Of a DNA stretch of 64,000 nucleotides, positions 57,562-64,000 are shown piece by piece. This DNA is from a virus. The position numbers and the translations under genes are program-made. The notes below the pieces were generated by a model. The model ran no database searches, was not told where the DNA came from, and saw only the letters and a list, made by a program, of their open reading frames with translations. The first letter of the stretch is position 1, and every line of letters begins with the position of its first letter. The stretch spans positions 1 to 64,000 of the IMG/VR virus record IMGVR_UViG_3300032893_000029, one strand, 5' to 3'.

Positions 57562-59312
57562 CCAGCTTCCCAATCCCTGACGCCGTTCTAGCCCGTCACA
57601 TCGCGGTGCTGGGACAGACCGAGTCCGGAAAGACCTACGACAGCAAAAGCATTGTCGAGCACCTTGTCGGCGAGGGCTACCGCGTCTGCATCCTCGATAC
57701 CGTCAAGTCGGACTGGTGGGGCCTGACATCTTCCGCCAGCGGCAAGCGGCCCGGTCTGCCATTCAAAATCCTTGGCGGTCCGCGCGGGCATGTGCCGCTG
57801 CACGCCGGTGCCGGCAAGCCGATCGGCGAGCTCGTCGCCCGGGGCAAGTTGCCGCTGTCGATCATCGACATGCAGGATTTCGACATGGGCGAGCCGCAGG
57901 CCTTCTTTGTCGACTTCGCCAAGGCGCTGTTCAGGAACGTCAAGGGTGTAGTCTATCTCGTCATCGAGGAAGCCCATGAACTCGCGCCGAAAGAACGTGT
58001 CGGCGCCGACAAAGAGAACATGGCGGTGTATTGGGCGAAGAAGCTCGCCACGGCGAGCCGGACGAAAGGCATCCGGCTTCTCATCGCGTCGCAGCGGACC
58101 CAGGCCGTCCACAACGCGCTGCTGGGTAGCTGCGGGACGATGATTGCGCACTGTCTGCAACTGCCGGCCGATCAGAAACCGGTGAAAGACTGGCTTAAGG
58201 CCAACGTCGCCGACAAGGAGCTCTATCAGAAGATCGAGGGTGATCTTGCCTTTCTGCAAAGCGGCCACGCCTGGGTGTGTTCAGCAAAGGCCGGTTATTT
58301 TGAGAAGGTCCACTTCCCGAAGATCGCGACGTTTGACAACACCGCAACCCCGGACAAGGACAGCGGTGACTTCGATGTCGCCACGGCGCCGGTCGATGCC
58401 GATGAACTCAGGGCCATCATCGGCGATGCGATCAAGCAAGCCGAAGCCAATGATCCGGTGTTCCTGAAGAAGCGGATTGCCGAGCTCGAGCAAAAGCTGC
58501 GGAATCCGGTCTCGCTGGCGCCGCTGGTTCCGGCGGTCTCGACCGCTGATCTTACGGCCGCGACATGGAAGGGGTTCCGGGAAGGCTTTGAGAAAGGCAA
58601 GATCGCCGGCGATGCGGAGGCGCGTGTCCGCATCTACCGCGAATTGGTGGATCTGTTCGGCAAGAACATGGCGCAATTCGACGGTGCGCTGGCGACCGCG
58701 GCGAGCGATCTTGCCAAAGCGAGCTCCGGCCTCGAGCCAACGCTGAACGCGCCGCCGATGGTAAAGCCGCCGGAATCGGCCGGCAAAGCGCCTGATGCCG
58801 TCATCCGGACCGTTGAACCGCCTAGCGATCTGCCGAAGGCTATGCGCCGCGTGCTCGATGCAATCGCATGGTGGCGCAACATGGGGATCGAGCCTGTCGA
58901 GAAGAAGCGCGCCTGCATTGCCTGCGGTCTGTCGACGAAGGCTTCGACATTCGGCGTCTATCTTTCGAAGCTGAAAGAGCTCGGCTACATCGAAGTCGAA
59001 TCGCCAATGGTGAAGCTGACGCCGGCGGGCTTGGCGCTTGCCAATCCGCCGTTCGCGACGACGAATGAAGGCCTTTATCGCGTCGCCAGGGACATCCTGG
59101 ACAGCCAGCCGCAAAAGGTGTTCGAGCTCGTCTACAGTCGGCATCCGATCGCGGTCGACAAGGCGTGGCTCGCCGAAAGGATGAATCTCAGCCTCACCGC
59201 CAGCACGCTTGGCGTCTACATCAGCAAGGCGGCAAGCGTCGGGCTGCTCGAGACCCACAAGGGCGGCTTGGTATCGGTTCCGGCGTGGCTGTTCCCTGAA
59301 GGTGGCGCATGA
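57558..59312 (+). CDS. HerA/FtsK-like DNA translocase with duplicated winged helices
   Basis: 584 aa. Walker A GQTESGKT (19-26), Walker B VVYLVIEEAH (131-140) with LIASQRTQAVHNALLGSCGT as sensor/arginine region: HerA-type hexameric ATPase. After a coiled linker (about 300-430) come two similar wHTH units, CGLSTKASTFGVYLSKLKEL and MNLSLTASTLGVYISKAASV. Probably pumps or segregates dsDNA in replication, recombination or partition. No NurA nuclease is adjacent; the ExoX-like gene is four genes upstream. Confidence 0.75.
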   Translation: MTSFPIPDAVLARHIAVLGQTESGKTYDSKSIVEHLVGEGYRVCILDTVKSDWWGLTSSASGKRPGLPFKILGGPRGHVPLHAGAGKPIGELVARGKLPLSIIDMQDFDMGEPQAFFVDFAKALFRNVKGVVYLVIEEAHELAPKERVGADKENMAVYWAKKLATASRTKGIRLLIASQRTQAVHNALLGSCGTMIAHCLQLPADQKPVKDWLKANVADKELYQKIEGDLAFLQSGHAWVCSAKAGYFEKVHFPKIATFDNTATPDKDSGDFDVATAPVDADELRAIIGDAIKQAEANDPVFLKKRIAELEQKLRNPVSLAPLVPAVSTADLTAATWKGFREGFEKGKIAGDAEARVRIYRELVDLFGKNMAQFDGALATAASDLAKASSGLEPTLNAPPMVKPPESAGKAPDAVIRTVEPPSDLPKAMRRVLDAIAWWRNMGIEPVEKKRACIACGLSTKASTFGVYLSKLKELGYIEVESPMVKLTPAGLALANPPFATTNEGLYRVARDILDSQPQKVFELVYSRHPIAVDKAWLAERMNLSLTASTLGVYISKAASVGLLETHKGGLVSVPAWLFPEGGA

Positions 59313-59515
59313 TCTTCCGCCGCGACAACGGCAGGGTGTCCTTCCGCTGCAATCTCACCGGCTGCGAGACGACGATCGACACCGACCAGACCGATATCTG
59401 GCTCGCCGCCGATGTGCCGGAGAAGGCCGGATGGATCTGTATGAAGCGCGGGAAATACTGGACGCATTTCTGCTGTGCAGCGCATAGCGAAGCCCATTAC
59501 GGAGCCATCCTATGA
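59309..59515 (+). CDS. Small Cys-rich protein
   Basis: 68 aa. FRCNLTGCETTIDTDQTD and THFCCAAHSEAHYG suggest a compact zinc-binding domain. ATGA overlaps on both sides. Function unknown. Confidence 0.6.
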   Translation: MIFRRDNGRVSFRCNLTGCETTIDTDQTDIWLAADVPEKAGWICMKRGKYWTHFCCAAHSEAHYGAIL

Positions 59516-59784
59516 AATGCCAGATCGTCAAGGGACCCGGCGGATCGGCCATGATCATCTGCGGCTCGCGCCGGCAGAACGCGCTGACATGCGCGTTCTG
59601 TTCGGCAAAGGCGACACGGCTCTGCGATTTTGTCGTCGAACCACGCGTCGGGCATGTGCCACCGAAAACCTGTGACAAGCCGCTCTGCACGGCTTGCGCT
59701 GTCAGGTTCGGCACCGACAGCGATTCCTGCCCGGACCATCCGATTCCCGATGGCGCCGGCGAACAGCTTAAACTTGAGATCTGA
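59512..59784 (+). CDS. Zinc-finger protein
   Basis: 90 aa with nine Cys, including CAFCSAKATRLCDF and TCDKPLCTACAVRFG. This pattern is shared by a frequent phage protein type in which a first half with C-x2-C is followed by 'CD..LC..HA'. Function unknown; nucleic acid or protein binding likely. Confidence 0.6.
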   Translation: MKCQIVKGPGGSAMIICGSRRQNALTCAFCSAKATRLCDFVVEPRVGHVPPKTCDKPLCTACAVRFGTDSDSCPDHPIPDGAGEQLKLEI

Positions 59785-59796
59785 AAGGAGCATCGT

Positions 59797-59922
59797 GTGA
59801 TTGATAAGTTTGAGCCACAGAGGCCGCAGTACACCGCTCACATCGTCGATTGGATGCTATGGCAATTTCGTTTCCGCGTGCTAGTGCGGCCAGAGAGCCT
59901 CGTAAACCTGAACGTCCTCTAA
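59797..59922 (+). CDS. 41-residue hypothetical protein
   Basis: GTG start with AAAGGAG 7 bases before it; sequence MIDKFEPQRPQYTAHIVDWM continues with a Trp/Phe/Arg-rich end. Short, but fits the gap and its stop overlaps the next ribosome binding site. Function unknown. Confidence 0.45.
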   Translation: MIDKFEPQRPQYTAHIVDWMLWQFRFRVLVRPESLVNLNVL

Positions 59923-59934
59923 GGAGAAAAAGCG

Positions 59935-60309
59935 ATGTTTGACGAAAACGATGTCGTCGAGGTCCGCCGCTGCGTCGGCTGCGGCTGCACCGATCGCCGT
60001 GCCTGCCCGGAGGGCTGCTACTGGATCAAGCCGGATCTGTGCAGCACATGCTGGGCCGCGGAAGTCGATCCTCTCATCGAGGCTGCACTGGACTGGTCGA
60101 ACAGCGTGGCGGAGCGCGGCAACAGCCAGTCCGACACGTTTGCCGGCCGGATCGGCGACAGGCCTTGCCGGATAGAGGCCACGCCGAGCGCGATCCGGGT
60201 GTTCGATCACTTGCAGGTTGAAATCTTCTCTGTCGAGGCCGACGGCTGGCGGATGCTGCCGGCGTACCATCCGCGGGAACTGATGCCGCTGTTCGAGACC
60301 GCGCGATGA
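59935..60309 (+). CDS. Zinc-binding phage protein
   Basis: 124 aa, AAGGAG upstream. RRCVGCGCTDRRACPEGCYW and LCSTCWA form the phage 'CvgCGctd..AC..gC.Wv....CS.C' zinc domain. The second half is beta-rich. Function unknown. Confidence 0.65.
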   Translation: MFDENDVVEVRRCVGCGCTDRRACPEGCYWIKPDLCSTCWAAEVDPLIEAALDWSNSVAERGNSQSDTFAGRIGDRPCRIEATPSAIRVFDHLQVEIFSVEADGWRMLPAYHPRELMPLFETAR

Positions 60310-60761
60310 ACCCGTTCGAAGCCCTTCTTGTCAGCACCGCCGGCGCAATCGCCGGGGCGATCGTTCTCGAGCTCCAATGGCGGCTCGCATTCCAGAAGGG
60401 GCTTAAGGCCGGCAGCACGATTAAGGTCGCATTCGAAAAGCTGCTGCCGGCGCCGCCATCGGAGCTCTATGTCGATGTCATCGATCCGGAGGGCGCCGTG
60501 CTTGGGACGAAGAAGGCCGGCTTCTACATCGATGACGACGGCAATCTCTGCAACGCCGCCGATGTTGAAATCTTCGTCGGCGCCATTCCGTCGGCCCTTT
60601 TCTTCGTCATCCGGGCGGAATCCGCCCGCTGCATCATGCGGGCCACGCCGGCGACGTTTGACAATAAGGACGTGATCGGCAAAAACACCGTTGTCATACG
60701 GCGCGACGAAATATCGCTTCACATCGTTCCGCCGAAGAAGTCGGAAAGCCGAGTGTCATGA
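60306..60761 (+). CDS. Hypothetical protein with N-terminal hydrophobic helix
   Basis: 151 aa, ATGA overlap. ALLVSTAGAIAGAIVLELQW is a probable membrane anchor; the rest is beta-rich (LYVDVIDPEGAVLGTKKAGF). Function unknown. Confidence 0.55.
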   Translation: MNPFEALLVSTAGAIAGAIVLELQWRLAFQKGLKAGSTIKVAFEKLLPAPPSELYVDVIDPEGAVLGTKKAGFYIDDDGNLCNAADVEIFVGAIPSALFFVIRAESARCIMRATPATFDNKDVIGKNTVVIRRDEISLHIVPPKKSESRVS

Positions 60762-60961
60762 ACGCCTACATCGTGGTTTCCAATCTGCTCGAGATCGCCA
60801 GGCAGCGCGAACATCAGGCGCACGCCCGGCGCTTCGAAGCGCAGGAATCGGCAATGGTGGAGGTCGGCGACATCCGCGGCCGCGCCGCTGTGCTCACCAG
60901 GGCATTGACCGGCGGCTACGCCGCGAGTCTTCCGGCGTCGCTGATCCACCGCGCTGCCTAA
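60758..60961 (+). CDS. Small hypothetical protein, last gene of the early operon
   Basis: 67 aa, ATGA overlap. Helical (IVVSNLLEIARQREHQAHAR). It ends 7 bases before a strong hairpin. Function unknown. Confidence 0.5.
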   Translation: MNAYIVVSNLLEIARQREHQAHARRFEAQESAMVEVGDIRGRAAVLTRALTGGYAASLPASLIHRAA

Positions 60962-60968
60962 ACAAAAA

Positions 60969-60992
60969 GACCCCCGGATTTCTCCGGGGGTC
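60969..60992. terminator. Bidirectional hairpin terminator
   Basis: GACCCCCGGA/TCCGGGGGTC with a 4-base loop right after the early operon. On the minus strand it is followed by TTTTTGTTT; on the plus strand the tail is only TCTAG. It lies between convergent transcription units (early genes and tmRNA). Confidence 0.7.
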
Positions 60993-61145
60993 TCTAGAGC
61001 ACCGGCTTTCGCCGTCTGCCTTCACCATAGGATGCCCTACATCAGAACTGCAGGAGCATCAGCTTTCTTCGTCTTTCAGCCACCAGGACCGTTGTCGTGT
61101 TTGTCATGAAAACGACTCCTCTGTTTCGACTCGCACCCTGCCATA

Positions 61146-61179
61146 GAAAAAGGGCCCGGAGCTATGGCGCCCGGGCCCT
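61146..61179 (-). terminator. Terminator of the tmRNA transcript
   Basis: 9-bp stem AGGGCCCGG/CCGGGCCCT with an 11-base loop, followed on the minus strand by TTTTTC. It lies directly after the tmRNA coding piece. Confidence 0.75.
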
Positions 61180-61500
61180 CTCCTTCTGTTGCCAGGGCCC
61201 CTTAAGGGGCCCCCGGAGCTCAGGCCGCTACGCGGTCCGCTCCAGCGAACGTATTGTCGTTCGCATCTATGTTGCCCGCGGGTCTCCTGTGAGGCCTTCC
61301 CGCCCGTCGATCCTGTTTCGTCCCCTTATCGCCCACCGGCCAGACTGGTTACTGGGGCAATTCTGCCGCAAGCGGCGCGACCGTCGGTCCCCCGAGCGGA
61401 CTCGCGATGGGCGTTTCGGTGCCAACCGAAACTGGTGGAGACGCCGGGTACCGCCCCCGGGTCCGGCTCGATCCGTCCTCACGATCACTGATTTGCGAGC
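61180..61500 (-). ncRNA. ssrA: Permuted two-piece tmRNA
   Basis: Read on the minus strand: an acceptor piece ends in the tRNA-like CGTCTCC-A-CCA (CCA at 61435-61433), preceded by a T-arm CCGGG-GGCGGTA-CCCGG. A spacer with a perfect GTTTCGGT/ACCGAAAC hairpin follows, then the coding piece from 61325, GGGGACGAAACAGGATCGAC. GGGGACG pairs with CGTCTCC as a 7-bp acceptor stem whose third pair is G-U, the AlaRS identity element. The tag frame (61264-61220) encodes ANDNTFAGADRVAA, giving AANDNTFAGADRVAA with the charged Ala. A hairpin GGGCCCC-TTAA-GGGGCCC lies after the tag stop. The 5' boundary is approximate. It rescues stalled ribosomes and tags proteins for proteolysis. Confidence 0.9.
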
Positions 61501-61525
61501 GGCGGGACCATAGCGCCGGCGCGGA

Positions 61526-61556
61526 CAAGAAAAAAGCCCCGGCCGGAGCCGGGGCT
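61526..61556 (-). terminator. Terminator of the lysis cassette
   Basis: AGCCCCGGC/GCCGGGGCT with a CGGA loop, followed on the minus strand by TTTTTTCTTG, 58 bases after the last lysis gene. Confidence 0.8.
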
Positions 61557-61613
61557 GAAGTCTGAAGCGTACTCTGATGTCCCGCGAATCGGCGAAGCGA
61601 TTCGAAGCCCGAT

Positions 61614-61919
61614 TTATCGATGACCCCGCAGTTCTGTCAATTGCCGTCGCTGTCGGCCGCGGGCGAGATAGGGTCTCAAAAAGAACATGACACCGACGAC
61701 GAGAACGCAGGCGTGCATTCCGAGGATGCACCATCTGGCGCCCCCGATCGCAATCGGAAATTCTGCAAGATGGCTTACAGCCAGCACGAGCGAGCAATAC
61801 AGCCAGATTGCAACCGTCACTCTCATCCATATCGGATGATCGGCATAATCGCGCAAAAACACTGCAACCACGAAGAATGTACCGATCAAAAGAAGGATGG
61901 CGTCGAGACGCAGGAACAT
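61614..61919 (-). CDS. Holin-like membrane protein (3 spans)
   Basis: 101 aa, start shares a base with the previous stop (TAATG). Spans: LDAILLLIGTFFVVAVFL, VTVAIWLYCSLVLAVSHLA, WCILGMHACVLVVGVMFFL; basic C-terminus (RGRQRRQ). Size and topology fit a class I holin, located in a cassette with peptidase and lipase. Could be the partner or antagonist of the protein before it. Confidence 0.6.
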   Translation of the reverse strand: MFLRLDAILLLIGTFFVVAVFLRDYADHPIWMRVTVAIWLYCSLVLAVSHLAEFPIAIGGARWCILGMHACVLVVGVMFFLRPYLARGRQRRQLTELRGHR

Positions 61920-62233
61920 TACTGCTCTCCTTTACTGATGCCTCTTAAACGTTTCAGCACACCGATGGGGTCTTGCCTTATAGCGTTCACGCCGGCGATG
62001 GCGCCGCCGCAAAGACCCATGCCGGTCAGCCCGAAGAAAAATCCGAACGCACCGATCCACTCGTTGTCCCAATGCAACCACTGTACCAGCGGCACCGGCA
62101 GAAGGATCGACAGCGCGGAACCGCAGAGCACGATCGACAAACCGCTAAGCCAGGTGATCCTTCCCTGAAACAGGAAGGCAATCGCGACGCCGAACATCCC
62201 CCATTCGGCACCGCCGACAGACATCTTGTCCAT
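61919..62233 (-). CDS. Holin-like membrane protein
   Basis: 104 aa. Two to three hydrophobic segments (GMFGVAIAFLFQG; SGLSIVLCGSALSILLPV; AFGFFFGLTGMGLCGGAIAG) and a basic end. It lies between the peptidase and the second membrane protein. A holin/antiholin pair is the simplest reading; no experimental-type signature distinguishes them. Confidence 0.6.
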   Translation of the reverse strand: MDKMSVGGAEWGMFGVAIAFLFQGRITWLSGLSIVLCGSALSILLPVPLVQWLHWDNEWIGAFGFFFGLTGMGLCGGAIAGVNAIRQDPIGVLKRLRGISKGEQ

Positions 62234-62245
62234 GACGCAAAACCT

Positions 62246-63034
62246 TTATGCCGTGACCGCTGCCAGGTCGGATTGCAGTTGTGCGAGATCGAAGCCGCTT
62301 GGTGCAGTGCCGGATGTCCTGATCCAGTCCGGCGACAACACGGCGTAGGCTTCATCGGCGTATGCGGCGAGCCACGCCCATGTCAGCCGCTTCGGCGCTC
62401 CCCACGTGATGCAGGTCAGCCCGTTGGCATCATAGGCGACGAGCGGCACGGCATGACCGCCCCAGGAGTCCGGTTCCCATTCGCCGGTGAGCGTGAAGCC
62501 CGGCGAAAATCCCGGTGGCACATCCCAGACATCCTGCGACTGCGCCGACAGCGGCAGAGCGACACCGATGTAGGCGGCGCCGAACAACATCAGCGTCGCC
62601 TTAACGTCGGTCTGGTTCGTGAAATCGATCGAGGCGTAGGCGTTGATTTTGTGGCCGGCGATTCCGGTCTGTCGCCAATAGTTCAGAACGTCGAGCTCGA
62701 CGCAGCCGTTGTCGGTTGAGGCGTCACCGGGGACATAGCCGCCAAGAGTTTCGTAGGCGGCGAGGATCTGTGGATCTGGCGCGATGAACTCCGTTCCGGC
62801 ATCCGCGGTCCAGAGCTCGATGCAGTGCCCGACCGCGGCGATCGTGCAATCGCCCAAGCTGTCGTTCAGCATCATCGGCCAGTTGTTCTTGACCGCGGCA
62901 GTGTAATCCACCATCGCCGGCAGCGGCGGCAGCGCTTCCGGCTTCAGATATTTCGCCAGCTTCAGCGTTCGGCTGTCGTGCCGTGGTTTCGCTTTTCCGA
63001 GTCTGCAACGGGCAGGATCGTGAAACATCGTCAT
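62246..63034 (-). CDS. Papain-like (C1-type) cysteine peptidase in lysis cassette
   Basis: 262 aa from ATG 63034; ATG 63028 has better spacing to the GGGGGA site. MMLNDSLGDCTIAAVGHCIE (Cys nucleophile), SWGGHAVPLVAYDANG (His) and LTCITWGAPKRLTW (Asn/Trp region) give the papain order. No classic peptidoglycan hydrolase is seen in the cassette, so this may be the endolysin (a peptidase) or a host-modifying enzyme. Confidence 0.6.
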   Translation of the reverse strand: MTMFHDPARCRLGKAKPRHDSRTLKLAKYLKPEALPPLPAMVDYTAAVKNNWPMMLNDSLGDCTIAAVGHCIELWTADAGTEFIAPDPQILAAYETLGGYVPGDASTDNGCVELDVLNYWRQTGIAGHKINAYASIDFTNQTDVKATLMLFGAAYIGVALPLSAQSQDVWDVPPGFSPGFTLTGEWEPDSWGGHAVPLVAYDANGLTCITWGAPKRLTWAWLAAYADEAYAVLSPDWIRTSGTAPSGFDLAQLQSDLAAVTA

Positions 63035-63056
63035 TCCCCCTTTTTCAGATTTTACA

Positions 63057-63644
63057 TCACGTCGGTTCTAGACACAGAAGAGCGTCGCAATCCGGCGCCG
63101 GGATGAATTGCATCCCGGCAAGCCGTTTCGTTAATCTCGGATTCATTCCGATATTTTTGCTGTAGCCGTACTTCGCATAGTGGCAGCGCTTACAGAGCCC
63201 AAGCGAGTAATGCTTTCGCTCAGGGTGACATTCGGCCGGCAGATGTGCCTCGCGCCTTTTGTTCGGCCTCTCGTCCCAGCGACGGAGACAGTCCTTTATT
63301 TTTTCTGATCTTCGCGCGCCCATATAGGGCAATACCTGCCGCATTATCCGAGCAGCCGCATAGCCGCCAACTTGAGCGCGCAAAAATGGCTTCGTTCCGA
63401 GTCCATTTTTTCTTATCGGCTGACCGCTCACTCGACAATTTTCCATCAGCAGTGCTGCTCGACGGATCACATCTTCGTCTGTCATTTCGATACTAATTGC
63501 GATCGAGATACCGACGCAGTTTCGGTGTGGTCGCCAGACAAAGCTTCCTTCACCTTCAAGCAGGCCGGCGAGCCAAGCTGCTTCCAGATCGGTCAGCGCG
63601 CGTCCTTGATATATGCCTCGATTCCTTGGAGATAGAGTGTCCAT
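63057..63644 (-). CDS. LAGLIDADG-type homing endonuclease
   Basis: 195 aa from ATG 63644. AAWLAGLLEGEGSFVWRPHR is a LAGLIDADG helix with its catalytic acidic residue; one motif only, so it should act as a dimer. The C-terminal HYSLGLCKRCHYAKYGYSKN is a Cys-rich DNA-binding end. It starts 52 bases inside the lipase gene and sits between lipase and peptidase, interrupting the lysis cassette without breaking either gene. Confidence 0.75.
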   Translation of the reverse strand: MDTLSPRNRGIYQGRALTDLEAAWLAGLLEGEGSFVWRPHRNCVGISIAISIEMTDEDVIRRAALLMENCRVSGQPIRKNGLGTKPFLRAQVGGYAAARIMRQVLPYMGARRSEKIKDCLRRWDERPNKRREAHLPAECHPERKHYSLGLCKRCHYAKYGYSKNIGMNPRLTKRLAGMQFIPAPDCDALLCLEPT

Positions 63645-64000
63645 CGGTGCCTCGCAAAGACCCCCCAAGAGTCTCCGAGTTCCGGCGCTACATCAAGCGG
63701 AATGAAATCGCGCGGCGGCACATATGGCCAACTCGGCAGTGTCGGCGGCACCATCGTTACCGGATCGTCGCCGTTCTTGTACGACGCGATTGACACCGGG
63801 CCGAGAAGATCAGCGAGCTTCTGAAAGCCGGGGCGAGGCGAACCCATTACGACGACGCGTTGCGGCCGCTTCGATCTTACTTCGTGACGTGCCGCATGAA
63901 GCAGTGCATGCGCCGCACCGAGACTATGACCGCTGATTATGACTTTTGCGCCCAAGGTCGCGTCGACCTGGTCCCAAACGGCGCTGACGCCCTTCAGAAA
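63593..64000 (-). CDS. Lipase class 3-like protein (partial)
   Basis: The frame is open to the window edge; 135 C-terminal codons are visible. GAKVIISGHSLGAAHALLHA holds the nucleophile elbow GHSLG; VVVMGSPRPGFQKLADL, YKNGDDPVTMVPP and the final His in FARHRW supply the Asp and His regions of the fungal-type lipase 3 family. It may break down membrane lipid during lysis. N-terminus unseen. Confidence 0.7.
   Translation of the reverse strand, partial: FLKGVSAVWDQVDATLGAKVIISGHSLGAAHALLHAARHEVRSKRPQRVVVMGSPRPGFQKLADLLGPVSIASYKNGDDPVTMVPPTLPSWPYVPPRDFIPLDVAPELGDSWGVFARHRWTLYLQGIEAYIKDAR

Noticed and set aside
61076-61108. Ten-codon minus-strand ORF with GAGGAG site between tmRNA and terminator
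   Set aside because: Only MTNTTTVLVG before a stop; too short to support, though a small transcript here is possible.
1-64000. CRISPR arrays, insertion sequences and integrase
   Set aside because: No regularly spaced repeats, no transposase or tyrosine/serine integrase motifs were seen; the only mobile elements recognised are homing endonucleases.

Overview
The window is one continuous stretch of a tailed-phage genome (free phage or prophage), about 60% GC. A contractile-tailed (myovirus-type) virion is indicated by a DUF3383-like tail sheath, a tube, a short tape measure carrying a tail-lysozyme domain, and plug, hub and spike baseplate proteins. The host is probably an alphaproteobacterium: the phage encodes a permuted two-piece tmRNA with an AANDN-type tag, which is the alphaproteobacterial form, and a GcrA-like mini-protein. 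Both ends cut through genes (baseplate spike at the left, lipase at the right), so the genome is longer than 64 kb. I see no integrase and no ParA, so lifestyle is unresolved. The match to the universal parS sequence plus ParB-family genes leaves a plasmid-like prophage possible.

Layout. (1) 1-26.2 kb, minus strand: packaging and virion operon read right to left. It holds DUF6456-like protein, TerS, TerL, portal, minor head protein, a GcrA-like protein, a strong terminator, then DUF6527 and a papain-like peptidase, secreted and beta-helix proteins, a Nudix/prohead-protease/scaffold fusion, capsid, connectors, sheath, tube, tail chaperones with a predicted -1 frameshift, tape measure, baseplate plug, hub and spike. 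(2) 26.2-26.4 kb: divergent control region. (3) 26.4-37.9 kb, plus strand: tightly overlapping small early genes, a structured non-coding region, a parS site at 29.02 kb, and RNA hairpins with an invariant TCGCAG loop just upstream of ribosome binding sites. It also has RadC, and a ParB gene bracketed by two HNH homing endonucleases. (4) 37.9-45.0 kb, minus-strand island: an HTH regulator, an MT-A70-like protein, a nuclease-like protein and replication proteins. A terminator follows, then a probable DNA-hypermodification cassette (Mom-like, ParB-fold, membrane peptide, glycosyltransferase, sulfotransferase-like). (5) 45.0-61.0 kb, plus strand: early and middle genes including a Gp37/Gp68-like protein, a 5' nuclease, a Bet/RecT annealing protein, a second ParB, an ExoX-like exonuclease and a HerA-like ATPase. 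(6) 61.1-61.5 kb, minus: the tmRNA with its own terminator. (7) 61.6-64 kb, minus: lysis cassette with two membrane proteins, a papain-like peptidase, a LAGLIDADG endonuclease and a lipase.

Genes mostly overlap by 1 or 4 bases (ATGA, GTGA, TTGA, TGATG), which fixed many starts, including several at TTG or GTG. All calls come from reading the sequence; family names are from recognised motifs, not from database searches.
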